Of a stretch of DNA of 64,000 bases, positions 9,960-21,458 are shown one piece after another. Source of the stretch: Lasiodiplodia sp. COLG20. Taxonomy: Eukaryota > Ascomycota > Dothideomycetes > Botryosphaeriales > Botryosphaeriaceae. The position numbers and the translations under genes are program-made. The notes below the pieces were generated by a model, which did no database searches, had not been told where the DNA came from, and was given only the letters and a program-made list of their open reading frames with translations. The DNA is taken from the NCBI GenBank assembly GCA_009801085.1, contig VNWV01000007.1, positions 2,170,001-2,234,000 on the forward strand, read 5' to 3'. Within the stretch, counting starts at the first letter, position 1. Each line of letters opens with the position of its first letter.

Positions 9960-12307
9960 TTTCTTTGTCGGAATGTGTGGGGTGAGGTCGCGGCGAGTGA
10001 AAATCGTTAAGACCTGGACCCTTCGCGGGGATGATTCGGCAACGCCCGGCCGCGATTGCGATCGCGCGTGTCAGACTCACAAGCGGCCCGCCTTCCAGTA
10101 CGCCAACGCCGTTGCGCGTCTCTCACACCATTTGCTCAGCGCGCCCTGCGCCGTTGCAGAAGCATGACAGGCTCTTTCCGTAGCCAGGAATACGAGATCG
10201 GTCCGCACAAGATTTGGGAGGGGCGACACAGGTACTAGCGATGGCGCGTATAGGGTTGAAGCTTGTCTTGCCGGTTGAACCAGCGCGGCATTCGCAGCGA
10301 CAAGGCTGATGCATGTCGTGCGTATGAGGCGCAGGACGGGAGCGGTGGTCCAAAGTGAGATGGAAACGCCGTACTCGTTGATGAGAGCGGTCCGGACGAA
10401 TGCTTCATCTCTCTCCGCAGGACGTGCGCAGGGCTTTCTGCAGCACGTGGCGCCTCGCCCGATCTCTCCGGGGCACAGATGGCCTTCCAAGGGCATCAGC
10501 TTCCCCGGCATTGCTCGGTGGCGGCGGCACCACCATGTGCGTCAATCATCTCGTGCAGCTCCCGGCCGCCGCTGCCTTCTGCTCGCTGGGCTACGTGCTG
10601 TGCGCCTGGCCGATGTGAACTCGGTCCCGCAGTTCGAACGACGTCACAGCTTTGATTGGCCCAAGTTCGGTGGAACGTTAGCGCATGGCTGATCGCCCAC
10701 AGCACCCCTTGTTTTGGGCACTTCACGGGCTGAGAAAGAAGCAGGGATTCCGCGCCTGGCCCGCCGCACGCATCTGGCGCGAAAACCTTGAGGTTCATCC
10801 GACCCCTGACGGGCTGCCGGCTAAGGCGACAGCCTGGCTGCCCGGCGCGCGCCTCTGCTGCACGCGCCCTGCACGCTGTGAGCACACGCGGGCGATGCCT
10901 GCGGCTAGGCGCAGCGGCGCTGGCCCGGCGGCTCTCGCGCCCGGCGCCCAGGCGGAGGCGCTGACAGACGCCGCGTCTTGCTCGAGAAGGCTGCGGGAGT
11001 GCAGGCTGGGGTGACACGCCCTCGCTCAATGTTTCAGCGGCGCGGCGGAGGGCTTGGGCTGCGCATAGCATGGGCTAGCTCCAGCCGTCGGGGCTCCCAC
11101 GCATCATCTTGAAATGGCCAGCCAATGAGCGTCGCGCATGCGGAATGGGGAGCGCAGAGCTTCTGCAAGTGCTCTTCCAGGGCGGTGGAGCGGCCCTAAC
11201 CCGCAGTCGATTGTGTCCCGGTCCGTTCTTCTCGTCTCACATCTCCTCTCATCTCTTGACAACACCCGCAACAACACCAGCCCAGCACGCGCACCCTCCC
11301 GCGCGTCCACCCCCGCCCCGCCTGCCATCGTGATGCGCCAGGCCCAGTGAACCACCGCCGCTCTTTTCACCACCGCCCGTCCGCGAGCCGCAGCAGCCTG
11401 CGGAGCCGAGAACCGCCACGTCAAGGCCTCTAGCCAGGGTGCACCGCGACTGCACAGGCGCTCGCCGTCCTGCAGGTCCGCCAGAAGCCCAGCCCGAGCT
11501 CAGCAGCAGCAGCGCGCGCCCCGTCTGCCCCGTCCTGTGCCGCCGCAGTCCCGCGGTGCGTGCAAGCAGACTTCCTGCCAGCGTGTGGAGCCCGGCCTGT
11601 CAGGGCGTTGTCACCCGTCAGGCACTTGTCTCTGGTCTCGCCTTCCCTGGGCGATCGGTAAAGGCGCTCGGACGCTGCCAAGGCTACCCGCCCGGCTAGT
11701 CTATTTTTGAAACGACAACTTCGCCGACACGACCCATCTGCATCTCAACCTGCCATCACCGTCATCTGAAGTTGGGTACGTATTCGTCGCTGCCTCCGCC
11801 CCTGTCGCCCCGCTTCGCTGTGCCTGTCATGAGCGTCTTCCCGCTGCGCGCGGACCCACGGAACGCTGCCGAGATCGGGCTCCGCCGTCGTGGTACCGGT
11901 CCCTCGAAGCTTGGGACGGCCGACCCAGTGACCTCTGCCGCGCTGTCCACCACTATCTGTCCTTTCATCACCCTTTCGTTGGGAGGAAGCTGGTCTCGCG
12001 CATGGGAATTCTTGCCATGACTTGGACAGCAAGGGCGGCACTCCTTTCTAATTCACCGCTTACCCGTTGCATGCATGGCATCGTCGATCCTTGTCTGATC
12101 GCACGCTTTGTGCACTGCGCCACCTTCTTCAACGCCTCATCTCGCACCTTTCACTTAATCCGCGCCGCTTTTGCAGCGTCGAAGATCTCCAACCATGTGG
12201 CTAACTTGGACAACCGTAGGTGCATTGCGCCCGAAAACTCATGCTGGCTGGCGTTTAAGACATAAGACTTGGACTTCAGATCGCCAGCAGAAGGGAAGGA
12301 GGATAGG
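9960..12307. other. Divergent intergenic region and probable long SNT1 leader
   Basis: These 2.3 kb separate the divergent DYS1 and SNT1 start codons. The sequence is GC-rich and gives many overlapping open frames with no family resemblance. Near SNT1 it turns pyrimidine- and CA-rich. A GTACGT at 11776 and a TTTTGCAG ending at 12176 could bound an intron of about 400 nt in the SNT1 5' UTR. That intron is inference only. An in-frame stop at 12263-12265 precedes the chosen SNT1 start. Confidence 0.5.
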
Positions 12308-15300
12308 ATGTCCTCTAGATATCCTAACGACTCTCGCTACACATCGCGTGATCGAACGCCTCCACGATACACCGACCGGCGAGCGTCTACGTACAGCTCT
12401 AGTTTCACCCCCAGGAACGACGATTCCAATAGCGGGAGGCCTTACCCGGATTCCATCACTGGCTCAGCATCCAGGGACGTTCCCCGTGGCCCCAAGGCGT
12501 TATCGGACTCGACTCGAGGCCCGCCACCGGCAGGAAGCGCCTCCGTGCCCGCCGGACCACGAGGCAGAGGTTTTGGGGGCCGTTCTGAGTATCGTGAGTT
12601 GCGCGATGCACCTCCGCTGAGTGACGGAAGAGGGGGATCTTCGTGGCGTGGTGGCGACCGGGATCGGCATTTTGATCGGCGAGACAGACCGCTCTCGCCA
12701 CGCGCACGTTCTCCGGGACGGGACTCTCGAGACTCGCGTGATTCGCGGGATTTTGGCCCTCGGGAGCTGGACATCGAACGCGCTCGTAGAAGCGCGAGAG
12801 ATGGCCCTCCATCTGCAGGTTCCAACTACTCAGATCCTCCATCCAGCAATTTTGGGTTCCACGGACGTGGTGGATTCAGCGGTCGTGGTCGAGGAAGAGG
12901 CGACTGGGACAGTCGTGGACGTGGACGAGGGTCTTTTGCTGACGAACGTAACTCTTTCCGGCCAAGGAGCAGGTCTCCGCGTCCAAGGTGGGAGAAGGAA
13001 CCATCCCGCGATGACAGGATAAGCGATCGGAGGGACGACCGAAGGTTTGACCGTCGCGACGATGACCGACCATTCTACAGAGATGATCGGGAGGTCGATA
13101 GATACAAACGCGACCCTGTATCTTCACGGGACACGGACATGCGGCGGGCCAGTGTGGCTCACGACGGGCGTTACTCCAGCGCGGCGAGTTCCACATCTCA
13201 CCAAAGTCCCCGTCATCCCTCAATATCTGGTCATGGCGGTGGCGTAGACCGCGCAAGCACGTCAGACCTACCCAGGGAACTGCTCCCTGGCCGGCGCCCC
13301 TCTGTCGCACAAGAGCCTGTGTCAGCCAAGGACAAGCCTGACTACATAGCCGCACGTGCAGAGGCCTCCAGAGATCGTTATGGCCCACGAGCATCTTCTC
13401 CGCCCCCACAAGCCCCGCAGGTGCCGGCTTTCGGCTCCGTCTCGTCATTCCAAAAACCGGCCACTACTTTCACTACTCCAACCTCGAACGTCTGGAGACC
13501 TCCGCAACCTGCACAACCGCCCGCTCCCGCGTCAGGCGTGCCTTCCGGCCCCAAGATTCCGCCGAGTGCTCCCAAGGCCTTGTCAGCTGTTCCACCCACT
13601 GCGCCTACAGGCCCTAAGGCTACTCGCGTTGCGGAAAAGCCTGCTGTTGAGAAGCCTGTTCCTGAAATCCAGCAGCCTGCCCCCTCCACAACGGAACCGT
13701 CTAAACCCAAGCTTGATAATGGCTCTTCTGTGCCAAGTCAAGCTCCAGTTCCGCCGTCTGGTCCTTCTTCTGACCAGCAAGACGTAGCGCCTCGCTCTCG
13801 TCCTCCTTCGCCGCCTATTGCACCGCCTACTGGCCCAGCAGCTCTTCAAGCTCGCCCACCTATCCCAGCTCCTCCCACCGGTCCCCGAGGTCTTGTGTCA
13901 CCACAGCAACCTCACAGTCGGCTTGTTCCCCCTCCGATTGTTCCGCCTCGCGATGGTCCTCCAGCTGCAAATATCCCGCTTGGGCCGCGAGCATCGGGTC
14001 CGTTCAGCACGTCTCCGAGAGGCCCCAATGCCGGGCTCGGCCCGGGTCCGGCCATTCCCACTGGCCCCAAAGCTGATCGTGGTCCTCCTGTTGCACCTCG
14101 CGCTGCTCTCTTCCCGCAGGCCGAGAGGCCGCAAATCAATGCACCAAGAGCTCCGATGATGGGAATCCCTGGTAGGAATCTGCAGTGGATTCGGCCTGAT
14201 GCTCCCCGGTATCCTCGTAATCCTGGACCTGTTGTGCCTGCAAAACGAGATGTCGATGGCGACGAGAAGGATAAATACACTCCGAGCAGACCCAGGTCCC
14301 CCGCGTTCGCTGTCGGTTCTCCAGTCAGCGGACCCGCGACGCCAACGCCCTCGGCGCATGACACTGTCTCTATTCGTCGTAAATCTGCAAGCGAGATAAG
14401 GTCCCGTGACGAGGCCCTGGAAACGCTCAGTGCCAGACGGAACTCCGCGTTTGCGGTTTCCGAATCGAACGTCAAAGCAGAACGGCCTTCAACCACACCT
14501 CAACCATTAGAGCCCCAAGCGCGTGAATCGCAGTCCGATGAGGCTAGCGAAGATGACGATGAGATGGATCTGGACGATGAATTCTTCAGCCAAAGTCAGA
14601 CCAGATACGAACGCGAGAAGGCCCGCCTAGAGTCTCGCTTGAAAAATCTGGAAGACCGCAGCTTCCGCTGCAGCAGCCCATTGAAGACACTACTGCGTTT
14701 GTCTCGCGTTGATGAGAATGATCTCCCTCAACCGGCACCTGCACCCGTACCCGAGATATCACCGGCTACCGAAAAAGCTTCAGGGACCAAGGAGCCTGAG
14801 AAGATGGAGCAGGATCTGCAGTCTCCCACCTCCTCTATGAACGGGCCGGTAGTGGGACTGCCAAGGAACAAGGAGGAGGAGAAGGTGTCCCCAGTATCGG
14901 TGCAACCTGAACCGAAAGTCGAGCCCCCGAAGCTTCCTACTCCGAAAGCGGAGGAGTCAGAAGACGTCGAAATGGGCGAAGCCGACGGTGTTGAAGAAGG
15001 CGATGGCGGCGTTGAGAGTGCATCTAGTGAGGATGAGTCTATCACTGAAGCCGACCTTCATTCATTGCCTTACCTCAACCGGGGTCCACCGACACCCCTT
15101 TCTGATCCCGACCAGGAGAGCACGGCGCTTAGGACAAACATCATGGCTGCTATCAAGGACAAGCTCTTCAACAGCATCCGTGCTGAGCAAGAATTCCAGC
15201 ATACGGCTCTGCAAGTGTTCCGCATGCAGTATCATCATTGGGGTCTCGAGTCAGCTCACCGGGAGAAAGACGCTGCCATGCGTGAAGAAAAGGAGAAAAC

Positions 15301-18300
15301 TGAAGAGCAAGAAGCAGCGGTATCTCCAAGTGAAACCAGCACTCAAGGGCCCGCCCATAGGCAACGTCACGTTACGGATTATGATCTTGAGAATATACTT
15401 GCTGAATCCAGAAGGATGGAGGAGGAGAGGATAGAAAAGCAGAGGCGGGAGGAGGAAGCCAGCAAAAATCCTTTCTCCAACGGCCAGGCACCGATTCCGG
15501 ACATGCTGCCGGACGACGAACTCGAGAGACGAAAATTTGTCAACACCAACCGCCTCCGGGAACCCAGCAAGGGAATACTTACTTTTGGTTTCGAGCCTCC
15601 TGAGGATAACTTCTCGCCGGAGGAGCACAAGGCTTTGGTCACCGCTTACCTACAGACGCCAAAGGATTGGGGTGAAATCGCCAAAGCTCTCCCTGACCGC
15701 AACTTCAGAGAGTGTATCAACCACTACTACGCCACGAAGTGGAATGGAGAGTATAAGCCCCCGACCGGTCGCCGCAAAGCCAAGCGAAGAGCCGGAATTC
15801 CCAAGGGAAGGAAGACCGCAATCCCGTTCGCCAGCACTGACCAGGTTGATGGCGAGGATGGCGCTGTTGCTACAACCACGGAACGTGGTCGGCCTCGGCG
15901 CGCTGCAGCGCCCACATTCGGTGATAGGGAGGCCCAAGACGATCACGCTACCCCAGCCCCGACTCCTGGTCGCCAAAGGGGCGCATCGACCAGAGGAGAG
16001 ACCGTCGAGCCGAGTACCGAGAAGCCTGCCAAACGCCAGCGTGTCGCAAAAGAAAAGGGCACCAAAAGGGGACGTGCGGCCCAGCAACTTGCCCCTGCCC
16101 CGTCAGCATCTCCCCATAAGACGGACAAGGACCTGTACTCAGGCGACGCGGCTCTTGATCCGAACAGGGTCCCCCGAACAGAGGAAGAAGCAGCGTTACT
16201 GGCCCGTCTGCCGTCTGTCCAACCTGAGATTGGCGGTCAATTTGGTGAAGCTGCATTCCAGGTGCCTCAATCAGCCCCGGTCGCTGAAAGACCCAAAGGT
16301 CGTGGCGCCGGTTCCCGTGCTGGCGGCATGTCAAGCTACTGGTCTGTGAACGAGTCCACTGATTTCCGCAACTATCTAGGATATTTCGGTACAGATTTCC
16401 ACGCGATCGCGAAGCAGATGGGGACTAAGACTGCGGCGATGGTCAAAAATGAGTATTTCCGGAAGACCGACTCTGGTAATCATCCTGAGCTTGTTGAGAT
16501 TGCACAGGCTGCAGATGATAGACGGAATCGTGGTGAGGATATTGGCCCCCCACCGCCGCCAACAGCCTCCACCAAACGCCGTTATGACACTACTCAACCG
16601 ACCATCCCCCGTACTTTAGCCCCCACCCCTGCTGAGATCGTAGACATCAAACAGTCTCCTCCAGCTACTGACCTGCCTGCTCGAACAGCTTCTCCGCACG
16701 TTCAAGCAGGGTCTCGGTTCCCACCGCTCGCCCAAGCCAGTCCCGCGTTGTCCGCATCCACTCCTCCCGCCTCCATCATTTCGTCGACAAGCGTGCCCGC
16801 ACCAAGCAGCCATGCTTCAGGCTATGGAAAGCCGCCGCAGCATGAGATGCAAGGTCCCCGCCGTGGCTTTTTCTCGCAGCGTGAGCCTCCCAGGGCTCCG
16901 CTAGTACAAAACGACATGCGGCAAGCGCCACCGGAAGTACCTAGAGATGTCCACGCGGAGCACCACCATAGGCGGCAGTATAGCCAAGGCTTGCCGGGAG
17001 CTCAGCAGCTCCACGACCCCCGCTACGTGCGTATGTCTGCCGAGCAACGCGAGCGTGAGGCTCAAGTAGCGCAACAGCAAGAGATCTACGCCTCGTCAGC
17101 TGCTGCGCATCACCCGCTCTACAGAACCAGCGTCCCACCGCAACTACCGCAACAAAGGGGCTCAGAGCCGCCGGCACCCAGCCCTGCGGAAGCAAGGCCC
17201 GGACAAGTTCAGCAGGGTGCTTTCTCGCGTACGGCACCGGCTCTTCGCCATCTTACTGAGACGCCTAGCCAACTGCCGATTGCTCAAACTCCTGGTCGGA
17301 TTTCGAGACATGTCTCGCCAAAGAGAGAAGAAAGCCAGCAGCCGTATGCTCCACCTCAGCCTCCTGTCCAATCTACGTCGCGAGCCGCGCCAGCAGAGCC
17401 TCGGAAGACATCGAACTTGGCAGATCTGCTCAACCCTGCTCCTTCCGAGCCGTCCAAGCCCAAGGAGCAGAAACCACAAGTTGATGACCGAGCAAGTGTG
17501 CTTCCTCATGAGCGGCCGTATTCGGCACAAGGAAGGCCCATTCATCAGACCACTGCTCCGCCGCCGCCCCCCTCTGTCACGATGTCAAGCTCTTCACCTG
17601 CATACCCTCGGAGGGAGATTTTCACGGAATCGCCGGCGCCCAACAGCCCATTTGCCCGACAGGCCTATCTCCAACCGTCACAACAGCCGCAAATGCAAGC
17701 TCCGCCTCAGCGCCGTCCCATGGAGGTGTCTGGTCGGGAACAGTCTCAGCCACCTCCATCGCGCGATCCTTGGGCGAGGCCTACTTACTCACAACCTCCG
17801 CCCCCGGTATCTCAGACAAGCTCGCCGCATCCAGCCACTCTGCAGCAGCCGCAGGCCCAGCAGTATACTAGCAACCACCGGGCTGCTCTTAGTCAGCTGA
17901 ACACATCGGCACAGCCGCGAAACGTCCATTCGCCGACTCCATCCCACACGCCGCACCACTCGCGCACTCCTTCTTACACACACCCGCAACCGTCTCGCCA
18001 ACAAGCGCCAACGCCTTTGCAGCCCATCCCCGCTGTGCCTAGCCCAGCTCGTGAAAACCCAGGCCCTGTTCTTGCCGCAAATCCGTATGTGCAAATGACG
18101 CCGCCACAGTCAGTCCAGCAGCTAGTGCCTCAATCACAGGCGCAACAGCAAGCCCAACGCAACGAGCAAGCTGCCATTCAAAACCGCACATTGTCTTATG
18201 CCCAGCCTCAAAGCCAAGCGTATGAGAACATGATTGAGCGCGAGCGTGCCATTCGTCTTGCTGAGCAGCGCGATCGTGAGGATCAAATGAGGCGAGAGCA

Positions 18301-18961
18301 TGAAGCTCAGGCTCAAGCCCAAGCTGCACAGCACCACAGCCGAAGCACTTCGTATGCGCAGTCGCACTACATGCGCCAGCCAACCCCAAGCCAGGCTGAC
18401 CACGCTGCTTCTCGTTTCTCTTCTGCTGGACCTGCTGTGCCCCCGCCGTCAGCTCGCAATTCTGCACACACGCCAACTGCGCATATGGGTTACCCTCCGC
18501 CTCCTGCCCCGCCAGCGCATCATGGTCTACCCACAGCCCAAGAGCATGCACATGCACATGGCTACGCCGGTCAAGTTCCTTCAGCCAGCCAACGCGGAAT
18601 TGAAGCCATCCTGCGGCGTGAGCAGGAAACGGCGATTCGCCGCCAGCAAGAAGCGGCGGCCGCGCAGCATCAACAGGCTCAGGCCCAAGCACACGCGCAC
18701 GCGCAGGCTCACCGCGAGCACCGGTATCGCGAGGAAGTCGCTGCGGCGCAGCAACGTGATGAACAGATTCGGAGGCACGAAGAGGCTGTAGTCAGAGAGC
18801 GCATTGATCGCAATCGTGTCGAGCGCGATCGGATGGATCGGGAGTACATGGAAAGGGATAGACAGAGGAGGGAGCGTGAAGAGTGGGATCGGCAGCAGGG
18901 GAGGAACATTTTTGGAGGTTCGAGGAACGAGAGGGGTGGGCTTTTTGGACCGAACAGATAG
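12308..18961 (+). CDS. SNT1: Snt1/N-CoR-like corepressor with two SANT domains
   Basis: This is a single exon of 2217 residues counted from the first ATG after an in-frame stop. Snt1 is the SANT subunit of the Set3 histone-deacetylase complex, the fungal counterpart of N-CoR/SMRT, and acts in the nucleus. Residues 1-330 are Arg/Asp/Ser-rich with DRxxDRR repeats; 340-660 are Pro-rich. A short coiled segment (YEREKARLESRLKNLE, about 765) and a conserved block LPYLNRGPPTPLSDP (about 920) follow. SANT1 lies at about 1098-1148 (FSPEEHKALV ... INHYYATKWNGEYK) and SANT2 at about 1341-1387 (YWSVNESTDF ... NEYFRK). The last 700 residues are Pro/Gln-rich and end in an Arg/Glu-rich coiled region. The order matches filamentous Snt1 proteins. 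The gene has no intron despite its size. Confidence 0.88.
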   Translation: MSSRYPNDSRYTSRDRTPPRYTDRRASTYSSSFTPRNDDSNSGRPYPDSITGSASRDVPRGPKALSDSTRGPPPAGSASVPAGPRGRGFGGRSEYRELRDAPPLSDGRGGSSWRGGDRDRHFDRRDRPLSPRARSPGRDSRDSRDSRDFGPRELDIERARRSARDGPPSAGSNYSDPPSSNFGFHGRGGFSGRGRGRGDWDSRGRGRGSFADERNSFRPRSRSPRPRWEKEPSRDDRISDRRDDRRFDRRDDDRPFYRDDREVDRYKRDPVSSRDTDMRRASVAHDGRYSSAASSTSHQSPRHPSISGHGGGVDRASTSDLPRELLPGRRPSVAQEPVSAKDKPDYIAARAEASRDRYGPRASSPPPQAPQVPAFGSVSSFQKPATTFTTPTSNVWRPPQPAQPPAPASGVPSGPKIPPSAPKALSAVPPTAPTGPKATRVAEKPAVEKPVPEIQQPAPSTTEPSKPKLDNGSSVPSQAPVPPSGPSSDQQDVAPRSRPPSPPIAPPTGPAALQARPPIPAPPTGPRGLVSPQQPHSRLVPPPIVPPRDGPPAANIPLGPRASGPFSTSPRGPNAGLGPGPAIPTGPKADRGPPVAPRAALFPQAERPQINAPRAPMMGIPGRNLQWIRPDAPRYPRNPGPVVPAKRDVDGDEKDKYTPSRPRSPAFAVGSPVSGPATPTPSAHDTVSIRRKSASEIRSRDEALETLSARRNSAFAVSESNVKAERPSTTPQPLEPQARESQSDEASEDDDEMDLDDEFFSQSQTRYEREKARLESRLKNLEDRSFRCSSPLKTLLRLSRVDENDLPQPAPAPVPEISPATEKASGTKEPEKMEQDLQSPTSSMNGPVVGLPRNKEEEKVSPVSVQPEPKVEPPKLPTPKAEESEDVEMGEADGVEEGDGGVESASSEDESITEADLHSLPYLNRGPPTPLSDPDQESTALRTNIMAAIKDKLFNSIRAEQEFQHTALQVFRMQYHHWGLESAHREKDAAMREEKEKTEEQEAAVSPSETSTQGPAHRQRHVTDYDLENILAESRRMEEERIEKQRREEEASKNPFSNGQAPIPDMLPDDELERRKFVNTNRLREPSKGILTFGFEPPEDNFSPEEHKALVTAYLQTPKDWGEIAKALPDRNFRECINHYYATKWNGEYKPPTGRRKAKRRAGIPKGRKTAIPFASTDQVDGEDGAVATTTERGRPRRAAAPTFGDREAQDDHATPAPTPGRQRGASTRGETVEPSTEKPAKRQRVAKEKGTKRGRAAQQLAPAPSASPHKTDKDLYSGDAALDPNRVPRTEEEAALLARLPSVQPEIGGQFGEAAFQVPQSAPVAERPKGRGAGSRAGGMSSYWSVNESTDFRNYLGYFGTDFHAIAKQMGTKTAAMVKNEYFRKTDSGNHPELVEIAQAADDRRNRGEDIGPPPPPTASTKRRYDTTQPTIPRTLAPTPAEIVDIKQSPPATDLPARTASPHVQAGSRFPPLAQASPALSASTPPASIISSTSVPAPSSHASGYGKPPQHEMQGPRRGFFSQREPPRAPLVQNDMRQAPPEVPRDVHAEHHHRRQYSQGLPGAQQLHDPRYVRMSAEQREREAQVAQQQEIYASSAAAHHPLYRTSVPPQLPQQRGSEPPAPSPAEARPGQVQQGAFSRTAPALRHLTETPSQLPIAQTPGRISRHVSPKREESQQPYAPPQPPVQSTSRAAPAEPRKTSNLADLLNPAPSEPSKPKEQKPQVDDRASVLPHERPYSAQGRPIHQTTAPPPPPSVTMSSSSPAYPRREIFTESPAPNSPFARQAYLQPSQQPQMQAPPQRRPMEVSGREQSQPPPSRDPWARPTYSQPPPPVSQTSSPHPATLQQPQAQQYTSNHRAALSQLNTSAQPRNVHSPTPSHTPHHSRTPSYTHPQPSRQQAPTPLQPIPAVPSPARENPGPVLAANPYVQMTPPQSVQQLVPQSQAQQQAQRNEQAAIQNRTLSYAQPQSQAYENMIERERAIRLAEQRDREDQMRREHEAQAQAQAAQHHSRSTSYAQSHYMRQPTPSQADHAASRFSSAGPAVPPPSARNSAHTPTAHMGYPPPPAPPAHHGLPTAQEHAHAHGYAGQVPSASQRGIEAILRREQETAIRRQQEAAAAQHQQAQAQAHAHAQAHREHRYREEVAAAQQRDEQIRRHEEAVVRERIDRNRVERDRMDREYMERDRQRREREEWDRQQGRNIFGGSRNERGGLFGPNR

Positions 18962-19856
18962 GAGGAAGTTGGTAGGAGAGAGTGGTGAAGTACAGGACCT
19001 CGAGGAAACGAAACGGAGGGGAGAGTGAAGATACACTGAGGCACATGGCTGCCAATCTCCTTGTCTTGAATTTCCCTTTTTTGGAGGCCCAAGTCTTCTT
19101 CGTCAGTCATTGTTAGGGAAGATGACCTGAACGGGCCAAAGACGGTGGAGCATGAAGAAAAAGAGAAGAGGAACTGAGAGGATGGTGGGTTAAACGAACG
19201 TCGATGTCGAAAACCCCTCTCTGAGCTGTTGTTATTGTATTTTTGTTTCGATTGCTGCTCGTTGAAGATAATGACCCAAGATACCAAAGAAAATTTCCTC
19301 TGCTTCTAGGTGCGCGGTGTAGCGGGTTTCTTGGCTTTTGGGTCACTTTTTTTTTTTTTGAATGTAACTATTTGCTGTTATACTACATTATTATGTACAT
19401 GCCGTTGCTTGTCTCGTTCATTTCCGCATTCGGTCCTGTCTTCTTGTGGGGGTGTTGATTTGGGAGAGGGAGCGGAGGGACGAAGGTTGCTCAAAAAGCC
19501 TTATCCTTTGGGGACTTTGGAATGTGTATATCAGTAGGAGTACGAAGTCTGTATATCACACAATTTCATATTACCGTATCTACCAGTGTCACCGAAACTT
19601 GCGTTCATTTTTCATTCAGCACCGCGAGGTCACGCCTGTAATAGAGTCCAAATTTGGCAGCGTATCGTACTAATTTCATCGTACATTATCCTATATTGAC
19701 ATGAAAGGAATTCCGAACAAGAACCTTTCCGAGGGTATTCACAGAGCTGGAAAGGGCTGATCGCTTAGCGCCTCCGGTTTCATGATTCATCACCGCGTAG
19801 CAGAGTTGTACATACAAAAGCGGATTCAGAGGGGGAAAGATGAGGAGGGGGAATCA
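18962..19856. other. Convergent intergenic region
   Basis: This holds the 3' flanks of SNT1 (+) and the GH76-like gene (-), which converge. A poly-T run lies near 19348-19360. Open frames here are extensions of antisense shadows, and I see no gene. Confidence 0.55.
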
Positions 19857-21458
19857 TCACACCAACACCGCCGTCGCGAAACCCACCAACCCGGCCACGA
19901 CCAACGACCCCCACGCCGAAGATGCCCTCAACAGGCCACCCGCAGCGGCGCCGGTCTGCGTGCCAGACGCCCCGCTCGCGCTGCCGGTGCTCGTCGACGA
20001 GCCGTTGACGCCACTACCGCTCGAGGCGATGGTGCTGCCGTTCGCCGCGGCCAGCACGAAGCTCGCGTTGACGCCGTCGGCGGTGAGGATGAAGCCGGCG
20101 GCCTGCAGCGCCTCGAGCGCGGTGACCTGCTGGCCGAGGCCGGTGGTGGCGTTCCGGGGCACGTCGGTCCTGGGGTCGTTGTCGTCGAACTGCTCGTCGT
20201 CGTCGTCGCTGACGCTCCACAGGCCCTTGCACGAGGCAGACGCATCGCCATCGGTGGCCGTGCAGGTGTCCGCGGCGGCCTTGGCCGTGGCTTCGAGGGC
20301 CGGGTGGATGGCGTCGTAGGTCGCGGGCTGGAAGACGGGGACGAGGGCCAGCCAGCGGAGCGTCGAGGCTTCGGCGGAGTGCGCCTCGCCCCAGCAATAG
20401 TAGCTGGTCGACGCGTCCGTGCAGGCGGGCTCGGTCAGGACGTCTGAGGGGAAGAAGTAGCTGAGAATGTGCTCCACGTGCGAGGACGTGCGGTCCGCCC
20501 ATTCGGTTGATGAAGTCTGTGGAAGTGGTGGTGGTGTTAATTCGACGCGGTTTGATGGGGAGGGAGGAGGGGGGCTCGTGGCCGACTTACGATGTTTGCT
20601 AGGACGGCGCTTCCATATGCGATGGCCGCGGCGGTTTGCGACCACTGCGTGTCGTCGACTTGAGAGCAGTTCTGTTTTGTGGATGCATTGTAGTACACGG
20701 CAAAGTCATCGTCGATCAACTTCACCTCACGCATCCAGTCGTAGGTCCGCGCAGCCAGGTCGACGTAGGTCTGGTTGCCGGTGAAGCGGGCCAGGCGAGC
20801 AGCTAGCAGGAAAAAGGTGGCCTGAGAGAGCGAGTCCTTGGAGTTGTAGTCATCGCCGAACAAATAGATGTCGGTTCGCAGACCGCCGCCACAGGTTGTG
20901 TCGTCCCAGCGGGGGACTTGAGTGTCGAAGGCAGATCGCGCCACGCCTTCCCACGACGTCACGTTCTCGCTCCCAACAGGCAGGCCTCGCTCAGCGGCGG
21001 ACAAAGCGGCGAGAGCCCAGCTAGCCTGCCGCCAATTTGACATGTAGAGCGTTTGGTTGAGCGGCATGTAGTTGAATACCGAGCCCAGCTGTCCGTTCAG
21101 TGCCGCTTGGACTGCAGCATTATGCGTCGTATCGCCTGTCAGGTACCAGTATCCCACCAAAGAGTCCCACGCCGTAGCCGACTCCGTCCAAGTATAGGGG
21201 TCGGGGAAGAGGCCGGTGCCGCCGTAATAATCCTCCACATCGAATTCGACAACGCCATTAGAAATCTGCTTCACGATGGAACTGAGAGCATCTAGTAATT
21301 GCGCGATTGCCTGTCAGCGGGACGGTTCCTTTTTTTTTTTTTTTTGCAGTTGTTGGATGCTGACCAGAATCATTCGTGGGAAAGTCGAGTGCTGATACAG
21401 GCGTGGCAGTCAAGAGGGCCGCAGCCAGGGTAGCAAAGCGCGACGCGGGACCGAGCAT
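19857..21458 (-). CDS. GPI-anchored GH76 (Dfg5/Dcw1-like) protein lacking the catalytic Asp pair
   Basis: There are three exons: 21458-21365, 21291-20591 and 20516-19857 (introns of 73 and 74 nt), encoding 484 residues. An N-terminal signal peptide (cleavage expected near VSALD), many N-glycosylation sequons and a hydrophobic C-terminus (GSLVVAGLVGFATAVLV) after a Ser/Thr/Gly-rich spacer indicate a secreted GPI protein. The GH76 fold is clear from YYGG, AAFDSL-like AWDSLVGYWYLTGD, WDDTTCGGGLR, LAARLARFTGNQTY and YYNAS. Dfg5/Dcw1 proteins move GPI-anchored glycoproteins onto wall glucan and carry an N-D-D-Q motif before FW-AAMSAAE. Here the aligned stretch PLNQTLYMSNWRQASWALAA has Trp118-Arg119 instead of Asp-Asp. 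Intron 1 contains a long A/T homopolymer. The role is probably non-catalytic wall binding (inference). Confidence 0.88.
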
